Origin: Myxococcota bacterium
GTDB lineage: Bacteria > Myxococcota_C > UBA6777
Reading direction: 5' to 3'
DNA length: 5,862 bases
Assembly (NCBI GenBank): GCA_963169055.1
Contig: CAUJFU010000342.1
Location: forward strand, 1 to 5,862
Shown here: positions 5,562 through 5,862 of the stretch, piece after piece
Layout: the number at the start of each line of letters is the position of its first letter
How positions within the stretch are numbered: the stretch's first letter is position 1
Translations under genes and position numbers: made by a program
Notes under the pieces: model-generated
The model's database searches: none
Told to the model about the DNA's origin: nothing
Seen by the model: the letters and a program-made list of their open reading frames with translations, nothing else

Positions 5562-5862
5562 ATGATTCGCTTCTCCGTTTTTCTCGCATCCATCGCCTTC
5601 CTTGGATGGCTACCCCCCACAACATCACTCGCCCAAAGAACCACAAACAACCGTAGCGCCACAAACAACCGCAGCGCCACAAACAACCGTAGCGCCACAA
5701 ACAACCGCAGCGCCACAAACAACCGCAGCGCCACAAACAACCGCAGCGCTACAAACAACCGCCCGACCTATCGCCCGACCTATCGCCCGACTTACAACAC
5801 ATACCGACGCCCGACTTACAACACATACCGACGCCCGACTTACAACACATACCGACGCCCGA
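5562..5862 (+). CDS. Secreted low-complexity repeat protein (5' part only)
   Basis: One hundred codons are visible and the frame runs off the right edge. Residues 1-24 form a Sec-type signal peptide: MIRF, a hydrophobic core, then TSLA with likely cleavage before Gln25. The mature part begins QRT and continues with six TNNRSA units (28-63), one TNNR, two PTYR units and three PTYNTYRR units. It is therefore rich in Asn, Arg, Thr and Tyr, strongly basic, and without Cys. No enzyme domain can be seen. Such sequence suggests a disordered, surface-associated or matrix protein, but this is inference and I do not recognise a family. The perfect ribosome binding site, the signal peptide and repeat lengths divisible by three all support a real gene. 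A globular domain could still follow beyond the window. Confidence 0.8.
   Translation, partial: MIRFSVFLASIAFLGWLPPTTSLAQRTTNNRSATNNRSATNNRSATNNRSATNNRSATNNRSATNNRPTYRPTYRPTYNTYRRPTYNTYRRPTYNTYRRP
5643..5762 (+). repeat. 18-bp coding tandem repeat (TNNRSA), six units plus a partial seventh
   Basis: The unit is ACAAACAACCGYAGCGCC. Six full copies occupy 5643-5750 and a 12-base partial copy follows at 5751-5762. Copies differ only by silent changes (CGT or CGC for Arg, GCC or GCT for Ala). The near-identity indicates recent expansion, and the 18-bp period keeps the frame when copy number changes. Confidence 0.95.
5763..5862 (+). repeat. 12-bp and 24-bp coding tandem repeats (PTYR and PTYNTYRR)
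   Basis: Two copies of CCGACCTATCGC (5763-5786) are followed by three identical 24-bp units at 5787-5810, 5811-5834 and 5835-5858. The start of another unit (CCGA) sits at the edge. The 24-bp units encode PTYNTYRR. They look like a derivative of the 12-bp unit, and the array continues outside the window. Confidence 0.95.

Noticed and set aside
5366-5758. Minus-strand open frame with repeated LRLFVA units
   Set aside because: The repeats are the reverse reading of the 18-bp array. The plus strand has the ribosome binding site and signal peptide, so it is the coding strand.
5643-5858. Possible CRISPR array
   Set aside because: The repeats are contiguous, without unique spacers, and read as in-frame protein repeats.

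Overview
The window holds four protein-coding genes on both strands. Two are cut by the window edges. No RNA gene, CRISPR array, transposase or prophage gene is visible. Base composition is moderate, and coding frames, Shine-Dalgarno sites and signal peptides are bacterial. A Cys/Asp-rich MopE-type repeat lipoprotein with a Gly-rich tail, next to zinc-ribbon rhomboid proteases, suggests Myxococcota, Bradymonadota or a related former deltaproteobacterial lineage. That assignment is an inference from protein style, not from a marker gene.

Layout. (1) 1-2066, minus strand: a predicted surface lipoprotein with six Cys/Asp metal-binding-type repeats followed by a long Gly-rich region. It continues past the left edge, so at least 688 residues are encoded here. 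(2) 2067-2298: a divergent intergenic region. (3) 2299-3933, plus strand: a rhomboid intramembrane serine protease with two extra membrane segments, a four-cysteine zinc ribbon and a soluble C-terminal tail. (4) 3934-4029: a short convergent intergenic gap made by a 35-bp repeat whose two copies overlap the stop codons of both flanking genes. (5) 4030-5142, minus strand: a second rhomboid protease with two N-terminal TFIIB-type zinc ribbons. (6) 5143-5561: a 419-bp divergent intergenic region with three consecutive GC-rich hairpins. (7) 5562 to the right edge, plus strand: the start of a secreted low-complexity protein built from TNNRSA and PTY-type repeats, encoded by nearly identical 18-, 12- and 24-bp DNA repeats.

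All four genes point to the cell envelope: one lipoprotein, two polytopic membrane proteases and one secreted repeat protein. The two rhomboids are convergent and carry zinc ribbons on opposite sides of the protease core. They could act on neighbouring envelope proteins, but nothing in the sequence proves a substrate. The most unusual points are the rhomboid pair, the uncharacterised C-terminal extension of the first rhomboid, the duplicated repeat at the convergent stops, and the repeat-expanded secreted protein.
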